A stretch of DNA of 64,000 bases from Alcaligenes faecalis (GCF_002443155.1 NZ_CP023667.1:1426001-1490000); one strand, 5' to 3'; shown: positions 27,133-36,096, numbered from the stretch's first letter. A program made the numbers and translations. The notes: a model not told the origin generated them from the letters alone.

Positions 27133-27918
27133 TCACAGTTGGCTGCGGTAGCTGGCCGGAGTGTGCCCAAAGCTGCGCCGGAACAGGCTGATAAAGGCGC
27201 TGGGGCTGGAATAACCCAGATCGTAGGCAATAGTGGCAACCGGCTCACCGGCTGCCAGCATTTCCAGGGAGCGCATCAGGCGGGCGCGTTGCCGCCAGGC
27301 GGTGAAGTTAAAGCCGGTTTCTGTCACGAAACGGCGACTTAAGGTGCGCAGGCTGACGGCCGCCCAGTCGGCCCAATGCTCCATGCCTTGATTGTTGCTG
27401 GGGTCGGCAATCAGGGCGCGGGCAATGCGTTGCAAGCGCGGGTCCTGGGGCAGGGGAAGCCCAAACGGCTCGACGGGCAGGGTACGAATTTCATCCAGGA
27501 TGACGGCCGCGATGTGGGCCTGAGTATCCGTCAAGGGAGTAGCGAGCGCAGGTTTCCAGGAGCTGGCACGCAGGACAGCCTCGCGCAGCAGGCCGGACAT
27601 GCGGATCGTGCAAGCCTGTTTGGGGAGGTCCTGGCAGGCAGACTCGGCGATAAATACGCTCCAGCCATGGAAGGGGCCGTGGGATTGCCCTGAGTGCAAG
27701 GTGTTGGGGGGCAGCCAGACGGCGTGAATGGCCGGCACTACCCAGACGGCATCCTCCACTCCAATCGAGAGCAGGCCGCGGAAAGAACCAAACAGCTGCC
27801 CACGAGCATGTTGATGGGCTTGTGAGGCCAGCTCTTTGTTGTAGTGTCCTGCGGCCGCAATCATGATTGGATCGCCCGGTGCCGTGACCAGGGCATGCAG
27901 CTCATGCTCATCTTTCAT
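27133..27918 (-). CDS. AraC-family regulator, short cupin type
   Basis: 261 residues: an N-terminal cupin of about 110 residues with SQAHQHARGQLFGSFRG and AVWLPPNTLHS, then two HTH motifs (AVSLRTLSRRFVTETGFNF, ATIAYDLGYSSPSAFISLFRRSFGHTPASYR). The layout matches NimR-type AraC proteins that often control a nearby MFS pump; none lies beside it. It diverges from the small gene at 28013, its most likely target. Confidence 0.9.
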   Translation of the reverse strand: MKDEHELHALVTAPGDPIMIAAAGHYNKELASQAHQHARGQLFGSFRGLLSIGVEDAVWVVPAIHAVWLPPNTLHSGQSHGPFHGWSVFIAESACQDLPKQACTIRMSGLLREAVLRASSWKPALATPLTDTQAHIAAVILDEIRTLPVEPFGLPLPQDPRLQRIARALIADPSNNQGMEHWADWAAVSLRTLSRRFVTETGFNFTAWRQRARLMRSLEMLAAGEPVATIAYDLGYSSPSAFISLFRRSFGHTPASYRSQL

Positions 27919-28012
27919 GGCGTAATTCTGCTATTTAATGGCTGATTTGTTGTCCATATGCCAAATATTTTCTGCTTAAACTGAGCAGCAAGCAAGTCAA
28001 AAAGGAACTGAG

Positions 28013-28267
28013 ATGAAAGCACACGACATTCTTCCCGATCACGCCAGTGAAGTTCAGATCAATGGCACCACCATTCGTAAAGGCACGGTGGGCGCGTTTC
28101 TGGCCAATGCAGCGGCCTTGCGTCAGCCTGATGTCAGCGATGCGGAACGACAGCGCGCCTTGAACGATATTGTGGCGGCCTTGCCCGCCTTGAAAGCTTT
28201 GGGCCTGTTTGATGCGCTGGAGATTCGAGATCCCCAACTGCGCGATTTTGTGGAGTCCAGACTGTGA
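28013..28267 (+). CDS. conserved small protein of unknown function
   Basis: 84 residues from ATG 28013 with AAGGA eight bases upstream. It contains VQINGTTIRKGTVGAFLANAAAL, then two helical stretches (ALNDIVAALPALKALGLFDAL). It has no signal peptide or membrane helix. I believe homologues occur in related Burkholderiales, but I know of no function. It lies divergent to an AraC regulator and ends ahead of a hairpin terminator. Confidence 0.75.
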   Translation: MKAHDILPDHASEVQINGTTIRKGTVGAFLANAAALRQPDVSDAERQRALNDIVAALPALKALGLFDALEIRDPQLRDFVESRL

Positions 28268-28327
28268 TGAGAAGTGAAGGCGTTACGGTGCGACCGTATT
28301 TGCTGCGCGGCACCGCTTGCTTGTATT

Positions 28328-28353
28328 GGCCCGGCGGCTTGAGCCGGGCCTTT
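28328..28353 (+). terminator. terminator-like hairpin
   Basis: GGCCCGGC (28328-28335), loop GGCTTGA, GCCGGGCC (28343-28350), then TTT. The T-run is short, so it is a modest terminator of the gene ending at 28267. Confidence 0.55.
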
Positions 28354-28423
28354 GGAGGCGTCCCATATTTAGGCGTGCGCCGCTTTGATAGTGGCTGTCT
28401 TTTTTGATGGTAAGGAGCCGTTC

Positions 28424-28810
28424 ATGCAGCTTGATGACACGCAGTTTCCATTGGTGTTTCTAAGAGAACACAGCACGCCGCAAACGCCGCAACAAGCGCA
28501 GGATCAACTGGAGGCCTTGTTGAGTCGAGGCCAACGCTTTGTCTTGCTGACTGACAGGCTGGGCGGGGAGAAACATGCCCATGAAGAAAGCCACGAAGAT
28601 CGCAAGCAACGTGCCTTGTTCTTCAAGCAGAACAAGCAGCGCTTGAAGGACTTGTGCGCTGGCATGGTGGTGATCAGCAAGGGGCGGGCCATTCCCGCTG
28701 CAGCACGTCTGGCGCAACAGACCTTGGGCCGGGTGCTGGGCCTGCAATTCAGTTTTGTTGTGGATGAGGGCGAAGCACGGCTTGAAGCCAGCCGTTTGCT
28801 GGCCCGCTAA
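28424..28810 (+). CDS. conserved protein of unknown function (128 residues)
   Basis: From ATG 28424, chosen for the AAGGAG at 28412-28417; an in-frame start 13 codons earlier has no ribosome site. The protein has a beta-alpha pattern with FPLVFLREH, LLSRGQRFVLLTDRL, a charged KHAHEESHEDRKQRALFFKQNKQRLKDLC-type middle and GLQFSFVVDEGEARLEA at the end. This suggests a small cytosolic alpha/beta domain. I do not recognise the family. It is followed by a TetR remnant. Confidence 0.75.
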   Translation: MQLDDTQFPLVFLREHSTPQTPQQAQDQLEALLSRGQRFVLLTDRLGGEKHAHEESHEDRKQRALFFKQNKQRLKDLCAGMVVISKGRAIPAAARLAQQTLGRVLGLQFSFVVDEGEARLEASRLLAR

Positions 28811-28853
28811 ATGGCAGGCGACGCGCTTGCCAGAGGCGCTATCAGCCCAAGTC

Positions 28854-28976
28854 ATGAGCTGGGGGCGAGGGCGGCCGGCTGGAGGCGCCGGCCTGACACG
28901 GGAGGATATTCTGAATGCTGGCCTGGCGCTGCTGGCCGACTGCACGGCAGAGCCGGAGCTATGGCTGGGCATCTAG
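28854..28976 (+). pseudogene. remnant of a TetR-family gene (N-terminal HTH only)
   Basis: A 40-codon frame from ATG 28854 reads SWGRGRPAGGAGLTREDILNAGLALL, which is the usual opening of a TetR repressor (basic leader, then helix 1 of the HTH), and then runs into unrelated residues and TAG 28974-28976. The rest of the domain, including the recognition helix, is missing. This fits a truncated gene that lies just after the unknown gene at 28424 and before the intact TetR gene on the other strand. Confidence 0.55.
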
Positions 28977-29020
28977 CCATGCTGGCGCGACTTGATTCTG
29001 ATTGATCTGGTCAGTCACGA

Positions 29021-29047
29021 AAAAGCAGGAGTGTTTCCTGCCTTTTT
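29021..29047. terminator. bidirectional terminator at the end of tetR
   Basis: GCAGGA (29025-29030), loop GTGTT, TCCTGC (29036-29041), preceded by AAAAA and followed by CTTTTT. On the minus strand it begins right after the TetR stop at 29046 and is followed by TTTTT. Confidence 0.8.
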
Positions 29048-29660
29048 ATGCCGGGCCTTTTACTGTCGCGCCATGCAAGAACAACCGGGTCATGGCCTCG
29101 AATTCCTGATGCAGGGACAGCTCAGGCTGATTCAGCCAGCGCAGCATGGCTCCGAAATACAGATGATGAAACCAATGGGCCAATTGCTCGGGGTTTAGCG
29201 AGGAGTTCAACTCCCCCGAGTCTTGGGCCAAGGCCATCAATGCCTGCCAGGTTTGAGTGATGTCACTGTCCTTGCTGGCTGTGCCTGTATTCAGCAATTG
29301 ATGGCGTAGATAGGCTTTTAGAAACTCAGGGTGCTGCGTGCACCAGTCTGCCGAGGCACGCAGTATGCACAAAGCCTGCGCCTGGAACGTAGGGCATTGA
29401 GCCACTTCATGTTGCAGATAAGTCAGATCCTGCTTTAGCTGCGCATCCACATGAAACGCCACCACCGCCTCTTTGCTGGGGAAGTGCTTGTACAAGGTGC
29501 GCTTGGCAATGTCGGCCCCGTCCGCAATCTGCTCCATGGTGACGGCCTCGTAGCCGTGCTCCTCGAACAGGGCTGCTGCTGTCTGGCGTATTTGCTCCAG
29601 CATCAACAAGCGTTTGCGTTCCCGGCGACCGGGATCGTGGTCTGTAGTCATGGTAGGCAT
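29046..29660 (-). CDS. TetR/AcrR-family repressor
   Basis: 204 residues. HTH: LEQIRQTAAALFEEHGYEAVTMEQIADGADIAKRTLYKHFPSKEAVV. The C-terminal ligand domain is all helical. It diverges from the glycosyltransferase gene at 29740 over an 80-base gap that holds a direct repeat of AAGTATACGA, so it very likely represses that gene and itself. An internal ATG at 29651 is an alternative start. The ligand is unknown; a toxic hydrophobic compound is the usual type. Confidence 0.92.
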   Translation of the reverse strand: MPTMTTDHDPGRRERKRLLMLEQIRQTAAALFEEHGYEAVTMEQIADGADIAKRTLYKHFPSKEAVVAFHVDAQLKQDLTYLQHEVAQCPTFQAQALCILRASADWCTQHPEFLKAYLRHQLLNTGTASKDSDITQTWQALMALAQDSGELNSSLNPEQLAHWFHHLYFGAMLRWLNQPELSLHQEFEAMTRLFLHGATVKGPA

Positions 29661-29664
29661 TTAA

Positions 29665-29700
29665 AAGTATACGAATTGCATAAGTATACGACGTGCAATA
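29665..29700. promoter_or_regulatory. candidate TetR operator: tandem GTATAC repeats
   Basis: AAGTATACGA at 29665-29674 and again at 29682-29691, 17 bases apart, each containing the self-complementary GTATAC. The copies are followed by TTGCATA and GTGCAATA. The block lies directly ahead of the TetR start and 40 bases upstream of the glycosyltransferase start. Confidence 0.6.
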
Positions 29701-29739
29701 TTATGATGCCATTGATGCTATCGCCAACAAGGCCAGATC

Positions 29740-30969
29740 ATGAAACTTGCGCTTGTGACTTACGGTACCGAGGGGGATGTACGTCCGCTTGCCACCTTGG
29801 CGGCGGGTTTGATGGCTTCGGGGCATGAGGTCTGCCTGCTGGCGGATGGTGGCACTTTAGGCTCTGCTCGAACCTTGGGTGTGCCATGTCTACCCCTGGC
29901 CGGTGATATACGGCAGGCCCTGATGCCTGGGCAGATTCTGTCCAGTGCGGTGCAGGAAAAGGGCGGTTTTCAGCAAACGGCCAAGGCGTTGGCGGCGATT
30001 GCCAATGCCAATACCCCGTCCTGGATGCAAACAGTGCTGGATGCCAGCGAGGGTTGTGATGCGATTATCGTTTCGGGTCTGGCTGCTTTTGTAGGGCTGT
30101 CCGTAGCAGAGCGTCGCGGCATTAAGGCCATTGGCACCGGGCTGATACCCATTACTCCCACCGCTGATTTTCCATCTCCCTTTCTGCCACCGAACAAGGT
30201 GCCGCGCTTCTTGAATAAACGTAGTCATGAATGGGTGAATGCACTGCTGTGGCGTGCGTTCAAGCGGGTCACCAATCAGGCACGGCGGCAGATCTGCGGG
30301 CTGCCCGCCCAGGACAAGGTCTGGTCCGATCATCCCATGTTGTACGGGGTCTCCCCCAGCTTGCTGGCTCCACCCAAAGACTGGCCCGCCAGTGCGCGGC
30401 TGTGTGGTCAATGGATCATGCCGACACAGGACTGGACAATGGATGCGGAACTGGAAGCCTTTCTGACAGTAGGGGAGGCACCGGTCTATATAGGCTTTGG
30501 CAGCATGGCCGGTTTTGATCGTGCGCGCTTTGTTGAAATGATGATTGAAGCCATGCAAGGTCGCCGTGTGGTGTTCAGCCCCGGTTGGAGTGGCATGCAA
30601 GAGGCGGTCTTGCCGGACAACTTCTTCAAGGTGGACGAGGTGCCGCATCAGCATTTATTCCCCCGCATGTCCGCTGTGATTCATCATGGCGGTTCGGGCA
30701 CTACGCATTCAGCAGCCAGAGCGGGTGTGCCGTCCATTGTTTTGCCCTTTGCGGGCGATCAGTTTTTCTGGGCACACAGGCTGGCCTTGTTGGGTGTGGC
30801 GCCGGAGCCTTTATCCGGAAAACGGGTCAATAGTGCTCAGCTGAAAGCGGCTTTGGAGTTTGTTCAGCAAGACGCTGTGCGGGCCCGTGCTCAAGACATC
30901 GCGCGGGATATGGAGAAGGAAGATGGGGTGGAGGTGGCCATTGCGGCGATCGAAGCCTTGATGCGCTAG
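29740..30969 (+). CDS. GT1/GT28-type UDP-sugar glycosyltransferase (MGT/RhlB-like)
   Basis: 409 residues in the GT-B fold. The N-terminal acceptor domain starts MKLALVTYGTEGDVRPLATLAAGL; the C-terminal nucleotide-sugar domain has PVYIGFGSMAGFD and the signature VIHHGGSGTTHSAARAGVPSIVLPFAGDQFFWA. Relatives glycosylate macrolides, sterols, flavonoids or lipids. Being paired with a divergent TetR, its job is likely glycosylation of a toxic compound or of a secreted lipid (inference). A strong hairpin follows downstream. Confidence 0.92.
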   Translation: MKLALVTYGTEGDVRPLATLAAGLMASGHEVCLLADGGTLGSARTLGVPCLPLAGDIRQALMPGQILSSAVQEKGGFQQTAKALAAIANANTPSWMQTVLDASEGCDAIIVSGLAAFVGLSVAERRGIKAIGTGLIPITPTADFPSPFLPPNKVPRFLNKRSHEWVNALLWRAFKRVTNQARRQICGLPAQDKVWSDHPMLYGVSPSLLAPPKDWPASARLCGQWIMPTQDWTMDAELEAFLTVGEAPVYIGFGSMAGFDRARFVEMMIEAMQGRRVVFSPGWSGMQEAVLPDNFFKVDEVPHQHLFPRMSAVIHHGGSGTTHSAARAGVPSIVLPFAGDQFFWAHRLALLGVAPEPLSGKRVNSAQLKAALEFVQQDAVRARAQDIARDMEKEDGVEVAIAAIEALMR

Positions 30970-31132
30970 TCGGAGGCTGACGTGTTGGCAAAACAGAGAA
31001 GGGCCTGGATAAAGGGGCGGGTCTCTTGCATATCAAGTTGTTGAATTCCTTGTCTCAATGGATTCTTCTTCGATAGAGGGCAAGTGCCAACGTAAGTCAG
31101 CGCAGCTCAGGTTTGTCAGAAAAAGCTGGGTA

Positions 31133-31167
31133 CAGCCCCGGCAAGTTTTAAATACTTGCCGGGGCTG
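31133..31167. terminator. strong hairpin terminator between the glycosyltransferase and VOC genes
   Basis: A perfect 14-bp stem CAGCCCCGGCAAGT (31133-31146) and ACTTGCCGGGGCTG (31154-31167) with loop TTTAAAT. It is followed by TTATG on plus and, after a few bases, by GCTTTTTC on minus. The rest of 30970-31192 shows nothing further. Confidence 0.7.
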
Positions 31168-31192
31168 TTATGCACCTACGTTGCGTACCAAA

Positions 31193-31603
31193 CTAGGCCG
31201 CCAGAATCTCGTTAAATTCCAGCACATTCAAATCTGGGTCGCGGATAAAGCAGACCATGCGACGGCCATGGCCCATCATCACCGGACCTTCACTGACGCG
31301 AATATTCTCCCGTTCAAGCCAGCCCAGCAATTCGTCCATGCTGTCGATGATGAAGGCGGCATGGGTGTAGCCGGGCCGTTTCACAGGCGCATCCAGCAGC
31401 ACATTACCTTCCTCTGCGGCCAGGCCGTTATAGATCAAGTGAATACGCATTCCGTTGGTGTGAACCAGGCCGCAGGCTTTGGCCTGGGGCGCAAACTCGT
31501 CGGGGTCGCGCAGAAAACCCAGCTTGGCATAAAAGGCTTCGGCAATGTCCAGGTCCGTTACCCGTATGCCTATATGGTCCAGTTCCAGTTTGTTGAAGTT
31601 CAT
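31193..31603 (-). CDS. VOC-family protein (glyoxalase I/dioxygenase fold)
   Basis: 136 residues with the paired beta-alpha-beta-beta-beta units of the vicinal oxygen chelate fold: LELDHIGIRVTDLDIAEAFYAKLGF with a metal-type His, and a second half with YTHAAFIIDSMDELLGWL and MVCFIRDPDLNVLEFNE (Glu ligand). The function is not specific; lactoylglutathione lyase-like detoxification fits its neighbour, a glutathione transferase 25 bases upstream on the same strand. Confidence 0.88.
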   Translation of the reverse strand: MNFNKLELDHIGIRVTDLDIAEAFYAKLGFLRDPDEFAPQAKACGLVHTNGMRIHLIYNGLAAEEGNVLLDAPVKRPGYTHAAFIIDSMDELLGWLERENIRVSEGPVMMGHGRRMVCFIRDPDLNVLEFNEILAA

Positions 31604-31628
31604 GATGTGTTTGGCTCCAAGAGCGTCG

Positions 31629-32243
31629 TCAGGCTTGCAGGCCGGCGCGGGTTTTCTGAAAGGGGATAAAGCCGGGCAAGGCCTCGATCTGGCGCAGCCA
31701 GCTTTGAACGCGGGGATAGGCGGACAAATCTACATTGCCTTCGGGGGCGCGTTCTACATAGCTGTACAGTGCAATGTCCGCAATCGTGGGATCTTCGGTT
31801 CCGGCAATCCAGCGCTGGTCTTTCAGGCTGCGTTCCATAGTGGCCAAGGTGGCATGGGCGCGCGTAATTACTTCTTCGGGATTGAAGCTGGCACCAAACA
31901 CGGTGACCAATCTAGCCGCACAGGCGCCGTAGGCAATCTTGCCCGCCGCCACGGACAGCCAGCGTTGTACTTGCGCTTCCTGGTACGGATCGCTGGGCAG
32001 CCAGTGCGAGGGGCCAATTTTGCGGGCGATATAGACCAGAATTGCCAGCGAGTCAGCAATGATCTGGCCATCGTCATCCAGTACAGGAATTTCCCCAAAG
32101 GCATTCAGGGCCAGAAATTCCGCCCGCTTGTGCGCCTTGGCCGCCATATCGACCTCGATCAACTCATGGGGCAAGCCGCTTAAAGACAGAAACAGGGCGG
32201 CGCGATGGGCGTGCCCGGACAGGGCGTAGTGATAGAGCTTCAT
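31629..32243 (-). CDS. glutathione S-transferase family protein
   Basis: 204 residues: a thioredoxin-like N-domain ([59 protein letters not shown] with the cis-Pro and Ser of the glutathione site) and a helical C-domain with the [13 protein letters not shown] capping motif. It forms a two-gene unit with the VOC protein and diverges from the LysR gene at 32365, its probable regulator. Confidence 0.93.
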   Translation of the reverse strand: MKLYHYALSGHAHRAALFLSLSGLPHELIEVDMAAKAHKRAEFLALNAFGEIPVLDDDGQIIADSLAILVYIARKIGPSHWLPSDPYQEAQVQRWLSVAAGKIAYGACAARLVTVFGASFNPEEVITRAHATLATMERSLKDQRWIAGTEDPTIADIALYSYVERAPEGNVDLSAYPRVQSWLRQIEALPGFIPFQKTRAGLQA

Positions 32244-32364
32244 GGCAGTTCACCAGTCATAAACAAGAGGTATTCATTCTGCTTTCTATGACAGTGCGAA
32301 ACAATCACCTAAAATTGCACTTCATTATTGCGATTCTTGAGCATAGTCTTTGAGGGCGGAGCGC

Positions 32365-33246
32365 ATGGACAGGCTGAAAACACTACGTACTTTTATTTGT
32401 GTGGCGGAGCAGGCCAGCTTTGCCGAGGCCGGGCGGCGCATGAATATGTCGCCCACCACGGTGTCGCGCACCATCGCGGCGTTGGAGACCAGCCTGGGCG
32501 TGCAATTGCTGATGCGCACTACGCGCAGCGTGCGGCTGACGGAAGAGGGCAGCCTGTTTCTGGAGCGCTGCCGGGCGGGGATCGCCCAGATCGATCAGGC
32601 CGTGGAAAGTGTGCAGGGGAGCCGTTCTGAACCCAGCGGCACCCTGACAGTCACGGCTCCCGTCATGTTCGGAAAAATGTATGTGATGCCGGTGGTGCTG
32701 GAGTTGTTGCGCCTGCATCCACAACTGCAAATCCGCCTGATTCTGCGCGACAGCCTGGTGCGATTGGTGGAGGAAGGGATAGATATTGCGGTCCGCATTG
32801 CCGACTTGCCGGACAGCTCCTTGCATGTGGTGCCGGTCGGAGAGGTTCGGCGTGTTTTCAGTGCCAGTCCCGACTATCTGGCGCGTAAAGGCAGACCGGC
32901 TTCATTGGCAGATTTGCGGTATCACGATTTGATTTGGGTCGAGGATGAAGGCGGGCCGCATCGCGGTTGGGGGCTGGATGAGGTGCGTCGTGCGGGTGGG
33001 GTGCCGCGTCTGTCTGTCAGCCATGTGGATGCGGCAATTGCTGCAGCGGTGGCGGGTCTGGGTGTGTTGCGTACCCTGTCTTATCAGGTGGCGGGCGAGA
33101 TAGAGGCTGGGCGGCTGGAGCCATTGCTACGTGATGATGAAGCGCCAGCCTTGCCCGTGTCTTTACTGTTTGAAGGCGGGCGCAAACATCATCCCAATGT
33201 TCGCGTCTTTATCGAGGCTATCAAGCGTTATATGAAGCCCTTCTGA
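32365..33246 (+). CDS. LysR-family regulator
   Basis: 293 residues from ATG 32365, with GGAG four bases upstream. HTH: MDRLKTLRTFICVAEQASFAEAGRRMNMSPTTVSRTIAALE; the effector domain has the GTLTVTAPVMFGKMYVMPVV and VEEGIDIAVRI phrases of the common CrgA/AaeR-like subgroup. Divergent to the gst-VOC unit with about 120 bases between, so local control of that unit is likely. Confidence 0.92.
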   Translation: MDRLKTLRTFICVAEQASFAEAGRRMNMSPTTVSRTIAALETSLGVQLLMRTTRSVRLTEEGSLFLERCRAGIAQIDQAVESVQGSRSEPSGTLTVTAPVMFGKMYVMPVVLELLRLHPQLQIRLILRDSLVRLVEEGIDIAVRIADLPDSSLHVVPVGEVRRVFSASPDYLARKGRPASLADLRYHDLIWVEDEGGPHRGWGLDEVRRAGGVPRLSVSHVDAAIAAAVAGLGVLRTLSYQVAGEIEAGRLEPLLRDDEAPALPVSLLFEGGRKHHPNVRVFIEAIKRYMKPF

Positions 33247-33262
33247 TTTCGGGATGCCGGCT

Positions 33263-34885
33263 TTAGTCGGCTTGCAAGTCCAGCGTGCTATCCAGGTGTA
33301 TGCGTTCAAAGTCTGAAATCAGCACCTGAATACGAATATTCCAACTGTCCAGGTGCGGCAGCTCGATATGATTCACTTCCCATTGATCATGCAGGGTCAG
33401 TTCCGCCGGAAAGGTAATGGACTCCACTCCGGCCTGCGGGTTGCTGAAAATCACCTCGACCTCTTGAGCCTTCAGGGGGCTGAAATCCGGCTCGTATAAA
33501 GAGACGGTCAGAATGGCTGGGTGCTGGGTGGTGGCCGGGATGTATAACAGATCCGCCATGCCTGCTTCGGTATGAATATGGCTGGAAACGCTGGGTGGGA
33601 CTAGCTGGGCCAAGGCGCGTGGAGGCGGGGTAAAGCGCCACAAAGCGGCCACGGCCAGGATCAGCACTACCAGCACATACTCCAGACGAACCACACGTCG
33701 CAGAGCTTGCCGAGCATCGCTACGCTGTTGCAAGACGGATTGAGTCAGGCGATAGCGGTTGTAGGCGCCCAGGCCCAGCAGAAGCAGGACCAGAATCAGC
33801 TTGGCACTGAGCACTTGCCCATATCGGCTTTCCCATAGCGAGGCGAGCTGATCGAATTGCACGTAGATCAGCGCGGCTCCGCTCAGAATCAGAACCAGCA
33901 GGACGGCGGGAATCCAGTGTGAGAACAGCGTCAGCAGGCGGGATTCCTGAGCATGTTGAAGCGCGTAGGCCAAAGGCAGCAAAGAACCAATCCACAGTGT
34001 CACCGCCACGACATGTAGCCAGACACTGGGGCGGGACAACCAGGCGGGATCTGCGGTGCTGGCATGGCCACTGGAAGCTAAGGAAGTTCCCAAAAGAATC
34101 AGCGCCAAAGCAGCCAGCCATTTCTGGTTAGTGACGTTTTTTGCTTTCCAGGAGAGGGCGGCACAGGCCAGGGCGACCCAGCCCAGCAGCACTGCCAAGC
34201 CCATCGAGGTGGATGCAGCAGTTTTCCAGGCTGCTGTACTTAACAAGGCGGACAAGGGCAAGTCCAGCGCATCGACACCGACCAGGCCCAGGTTCAGCAA
34301 TAAGGCGACGGCACCTAAAGCCAGCATGCCCGGTGCGATACGGCTTTGCTGGCTTGATGCGTCGTTTGATTCTGGAATCAGGGCGCGGTAGATCACCCAG
34401 CCTATCCCCGTAAACAGACCCAGATAGCCCAGGAGTCGGGCCAGCCAGATCAGGCTGTTTCTGACGGGATTGCTGCTGGCATCTTCCACCAGATTGGTGC
34501 TGGGCGATCCAACTGAAAACGTCAGCGTCCCGCCCACGGGATGGCCATCAGCTGAAATCACCCGCCAGCTCAAACCATAAGTGCCTTCTGCGTCCATGGG
34601 GGGCAAGGCCAATTCCAGTCCATGGTCTTGGGTCAGTACATCCCCCAGCTCTTCGGAGGAGCCGTCGGGACGAATCAACTTCACCAGCAAGGGGGATACG
34701 GACTCGTTGAAATTCAGGCTGGCTGTTTTGGGAGCCTGAGCCAGTACTGTGCCGCTATCGGGTTTGCTGGCTACCAAGGACGCATGGGCATAAAGGACGG
34801 GCGTCCAGGCCAGCAACAGCAGGGCAAGGAATAACACCGACAGTGGATGACAATAAGCCCGCCCACGCAGGGTCTGCGTTTGCAT
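33263..34885 (-). CDS. CopC-CopD fusion protein (copper uptake/handling)
   Basis: 540 residues from ATG 34885 with AAGGAGAT upstream. After a signal peptide comes a CopC domain starting HASLVASKPDSGTVL, with the N-terminal His and the DGHP His as copper ligands, then eight or so membrane helices of CopD, and a C-terminal soluble tail of about 130 residues. YcnJ of Bacillus has the same CopC-CopD plan and imports copper. It is the third gene of a DUF2946-YcnI-CopCD unit, a common copper set in proteobacteria. Confidence 0.9.
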   Translation of the reverse strand: MQTQTLRGRAYCHPLSVLFLALLLLAWTPVLYAHASLVASKPDSGTVLAQAPKTASLNFNESVSPLLVKLIRPDGSSEELGDVLTQDHGLELALPPMDAEGTYGLSWRVISADGHPVGGTLTFSVGSPSTNLVEDASSNPVRNSLIWLARLLGYLGLFTGIGWVIYRALIPESNDASSQQSRIAPGMLALGAVALLLNLGLVGVDALDLPLSALLSTAAWKTAASTSMGLAVLLGWVALACAALSWKAKNVTNQKWLAALALILLGTSLASSGHASTADPAWLSRPSVWLHVVAVTLWIGSLLPLAYALQHAQESRLLTLFSHWIPAVLLVLILSGAALIYVQFDQLASLWESRYGQVLSAKLILVLLLLGLGAYNRYRLTQSVLQQRSDARQALRRVVRLEYVLVVLILAVAALWRFTPPPRALAQLVPPSVSSHIHTEAGMADLLYIPATTQHPAILTVSLYEPDFSPLKAQEVEVIFSNPQAGVESITFPAELTLHDQWEVNHIELPHLDSWNIRIQVLISDFERIHLDSTLDLQAD

Positions 34886-34932
34886 AAGATCTCCTTCAGG
34901 CTGATGCCCAAGGGCACCAGCCGCCTGGGTGT

Positions 34933-35469
34933 TTAAGGCTTGGGCAAGAGTTGCAGCGCAGGAGCGGGGGTGTCGGAATGGTCAGCCGCTTCCTTGGTGC
35001 CCGGAGCTGCTTGATCAATCCAGCGCTCCACGCCTTGTTCGCACTCCTGTACAACCGGGAAGTAGAGTGTGCTATTGGGCTGGAGTTCATCGGCCAGATA
35101 GCTGATGAACACGAACTCGTCATAGTGCTCGTCCTGCAAGGGGCCGCCAGCCCACACCACTTCCTGAACACCGGAACTGACCTTGGCACCCCAACGGGTG
35201 TAGGCCTGCTTGTAGTCACCTTTTACTGTTTCCAGGGTCCAGCCAGCTTTGGGTTGTGGTTTGACGCCGACCACGCCTTCAGGAATACGGACACGGATTT
35301 TGGTGGTGGCAGAGCCTTTGCAACCATGCGGTACGGACAGCACAGCCTTGTAGCTGCTGCCTACCGGGGCTTGCTTGGTTTGCAGGGAAATGTGTGCAAC
35401 AGCGGAAGAGGCGAACAGCACAGCAGCCATGCCCAGAGTGGCACGGAAAGACGTAGAAGAAATCGACAT
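34933..35469 (-). CDS. YcnI-family (DUF1775) copper-binding periplasmic protein
   Basis: 178 residues with a signal peptide ending in SSAVA, so the mature protein begins HISLQTKQAPVGSSYKAVL. An N-terminal His brace with the YcnI Trp (WAGGPL) is the copper site described for this family. KIRVRIPEGVVGVKPQPKAGW and YDEFVFISYL are further family marks. It lies 48 bases upstream of CopC-CopD and acts with it in copper acquisition or tolerance (family and context inference). The C-terminal tail is short, without a membrane anchor. Confidence 0.9.
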   Translation of the reverse strand: MSISSTSFRATLGMAAVLFASSAVAHISLQTKQAPVGSSYKAVLSVPHGCKGSATTKIRVRIPEGVVGVKPQPKAGWTLETVKGDYKQAYTRWGAKVSSGVQEVVWAGGPLQDEHYDEFVFISYLADELQPNSTLYFPVVQECEQGVERWIDQAAPGTKEAADHSDTPAPALQLLPKP

Positions 35470-35521
35470 TGAAAACCTCGGCTAGATAGAAAAAGAGAGA
35501 CCGTCCAAGGACGGGGACATA

Positions 35522-35947
35522 TCAAGCGAGGCGTAAGGGTGGGGCGCGTGAACCTAAAGGTGGGCCTTGTGCAGGTAGCGGGGGCCGGGTTTGATTGCTC
35601 TCGGCCAACAAAACTGGTCGATATGTAATCAGGCTGATCAGGACAGGCGCATCCAAGGTCGGCAACAAGGCGGGGGACGCCGCGATACCAAAGGGACAAT
35701 CCTGCTGGTTTTGATGCGTATCGGAATCCGCCTGACCATCCTGGCCGACCAGATCAATCCAGAGTGTATTGGCTGGATTACCTGCGGTACAGAAGGTAAT
35801 GACAAAGCCATTGTCCTGGGCTGAGCGGGTAGGCATGTAGCCCGCCGGGACGATGGCGCGACAGACGTAGGCCAGCAGAGCCAGGCAAAACAGAAGTTGC
35901 CAAACTCGGATTTCGCGGAAAACGAAACGGGGACCCAGGGCGCGCAT
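35522..35947 (-). CDS. DUF2946 family protein, copper-associated
   Basis: 141 residues with an N-terminal membrane helix or signal (LLFCLALLAYVCRAIVPAGYMP), then VITFCTAG and a QQDCPFGIAASPALL stretch typical of DUF2946, and a Pro/Arg-rich tail. The domain often precedes copper genes such as pcoB, ycnI and copD. It is probably the first gene of the unit; I see no strong ribosome site at its start. Molecular function is unknown. Confidence 0.8.
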   Translation of the reverse strand: MRALGPRFVFREIRVWQLLFCLALLAYVCRAIVPAGYMPTRSAQDNGFVITFCTAGNPANTLWIDLVGQDGQADSDTHQNQQDCPFGIAASPALLPTLDAPVLISLITYRPVLLAESNQTRPPLPAQGPPLGSRAPPLRLA

Positions 35948-36096
35948 GCGGAAAAGTATATTACAAAAGTGGTGGCTGACTGAGGAGGCGTTTGCCAGTT
36001 ATCTGGCGCCAAATTTTAAGTGGATTTGGATTTAGAGTTTGCTGGTTTGCCGTTGATGTAAAAAGGGCGTCAAGTGGCCCCGATGTTCAGTCACGC

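Noticed and set aside
28811..29005. 64-codon frame right after the 128-residue unknown gene
   Set aside because: No likeness to any family; the TetR-like remnant is in a different frame of the same stretch, which explains the region better.
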